Source: a bacterium
GTDB taxonomy: Bacteria; Patescibacteriota; Minisyncoccia; Moranbacterales; DUUL01
DNA: 5,934 nucleotides
Assembly: GCA_030626045.1 (NCBI GenBank)
Contig: DAOUPS010000057.1
Coordinates: 1-5,934 of the forward strand
Direction: 5' to 3'
Numbering within the stretch: position 1 is the first letter of the stretch; every line of letters begins with the position of its first letter. The translations under genes and the position numbers were made by a program. This document shows positions 5,595-5,934 of the stretch, piece by piece. The notes under the pieces are model-generated. The model saw only the letters and a list, made by a program, of their open reading frames with translations, did not search any database and was not told where the DNA came from.

Positions 5595-5934
5595 TTTTTT
5601 TCTTTTAGAAAATCGCTCATTCCATTGATCACGCATCGCTTTTTTGAAATAAGCTTATGATACGCAAGGCGTGCTGTAAAAATAAGCCAAAAATACATTT
5701 TTGCAAATTTAGAATAATGTTTATGAAAGAACTTTAGTCCATTTTTGACTAGATAATAGCATTTTGTTTCGTTGTTTGATGATTGAGATTCAGTATGGAA
5801 GCACTTTGACGAAGGGACAATATATAAATTAATTCCAGCCTTTCTGGCGCGATAACAAAAATCAGCATCCTCATAATAGAGAAAAAAGCGCTCATCAAAA
5901 AGACCGATCTTTTCAATAACTTTTTTGGGAATAC
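5567..5934 (-). CDS. Family 2 glycosyltransferase, C-terminal part
   Basis: The - strand frame is open from the right edge to TAA at 5567-5569, giving 121 complete codons; the start lies outside the window. The visible part begins IPKKVIEKIGLFDERFF and continues LYYEDADFCYRARKAG, then VPSSKCFH. FDExFFxYYEDxDxxxRxxxxG followed by a Pro and a His is the C-terminal half of the GT-A catalytic domain of GT2 enzymes of the rhamnosyltransferase (WbbL/RfbN) type. The ED pair (residues 21-22 of the fragment) holds the likely catalytic base. The N-terminal nucleotide-sugar-binding half with its DxD motif would lie beyond 5934. After the domain come about 75 basic and aromatic residues (KFFHKHYSKF, MYFWLIF), probably membrane-associated as in many members. 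Donor and acceptor cannot be told from this part; a cell-surface polysaccharide or glycan role is usual. Confidence 0.88.
   Translation of the reverse strand, partial: IPKKVIEKIGLFDERFFLYYEDADFCYRARKAGINLYIVPSSKCFHTESQSSNNETKCYYLVKNGLKFFHKHYSKFAKMYFWLIFTARLAYHKLISKKRCVINGMSDFLKEKNLPNSDSSI

Overview
The window is AT-rich bacterial chromosome with compact genes read in the standard code: TGA is used as a real stop by the ispG fragment and by the small zinc-ribbon gene. No start that can be placed confidently has a well-spaced Shine-Dalgarno sequence. The gene set, the cysteine-containing lytic transglycosylase, the small CxxC protein and the AATTC-rich inverted repeat look to me like the Candidate Phyla Radiation (Patescibacteria, Parcubacteria-like). 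That is an inference from remembered families and style, not from a search.

Layout. The left edge holds the C-terminal half of ispG (1-593), followed by a complete ispH (661-1548). These encode the last two iron-sulfur enzymes of the MEP isoprenoid pathway, which together turn MEcPP into IPP and DMAPP. Next come a 97-residue CxxC/CxxC protein of unknown function (1640-1933), ribosomal protein bL25 of the long CTC type (2001-2702), and a secreted coiled-coil lytic transglycosylase (2773-4023). All five are on the + strand. A 303-base gap (4024-4326) carries an imperfect inverted repeat of about 150 bp and then a perfect palindromic bidirectional terminator. The terminator separates the + genes from two - strand genes: an AI-2E/PerM-family membrane protein (4327-5382) and, at the right edge, the C-terminal 121 residues of a family 2 glycosyltransferase (5567-5934). 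The glycosyltransferase fragment has no start codon in the window and is easy to miss.

Regulation. Good sigma70-like promoters with exactly 17-base spacers can be read before ispH, before the CxxC gene, before bL25 and before the AI-2E gene. Three of them overlap the stop codon of the preceding gene. The promoter of the CxxC gene places the transcript start only about 4 bases before the ATG, so this mRNA is probably near-leaderless; an extended -10 suggests the same for the transglycosylase. The AI-2E gene seems to have a leader of about 177 bases with several small hairpins.

The genes form an ordinary housekeeping and cell-envelope neighbourhood (isoprenoid lipid carriers, ribosome, murein remodelling, membrane transport, glycosylation). 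I see no defence system, mobile gene, CRISPR array or RNA gene, and no convincing undescribed multi-gene system. The points most worth a second look are the leaderless architecture, the small CxxC protein, the inverted repeat and the structured AI-2E leader.
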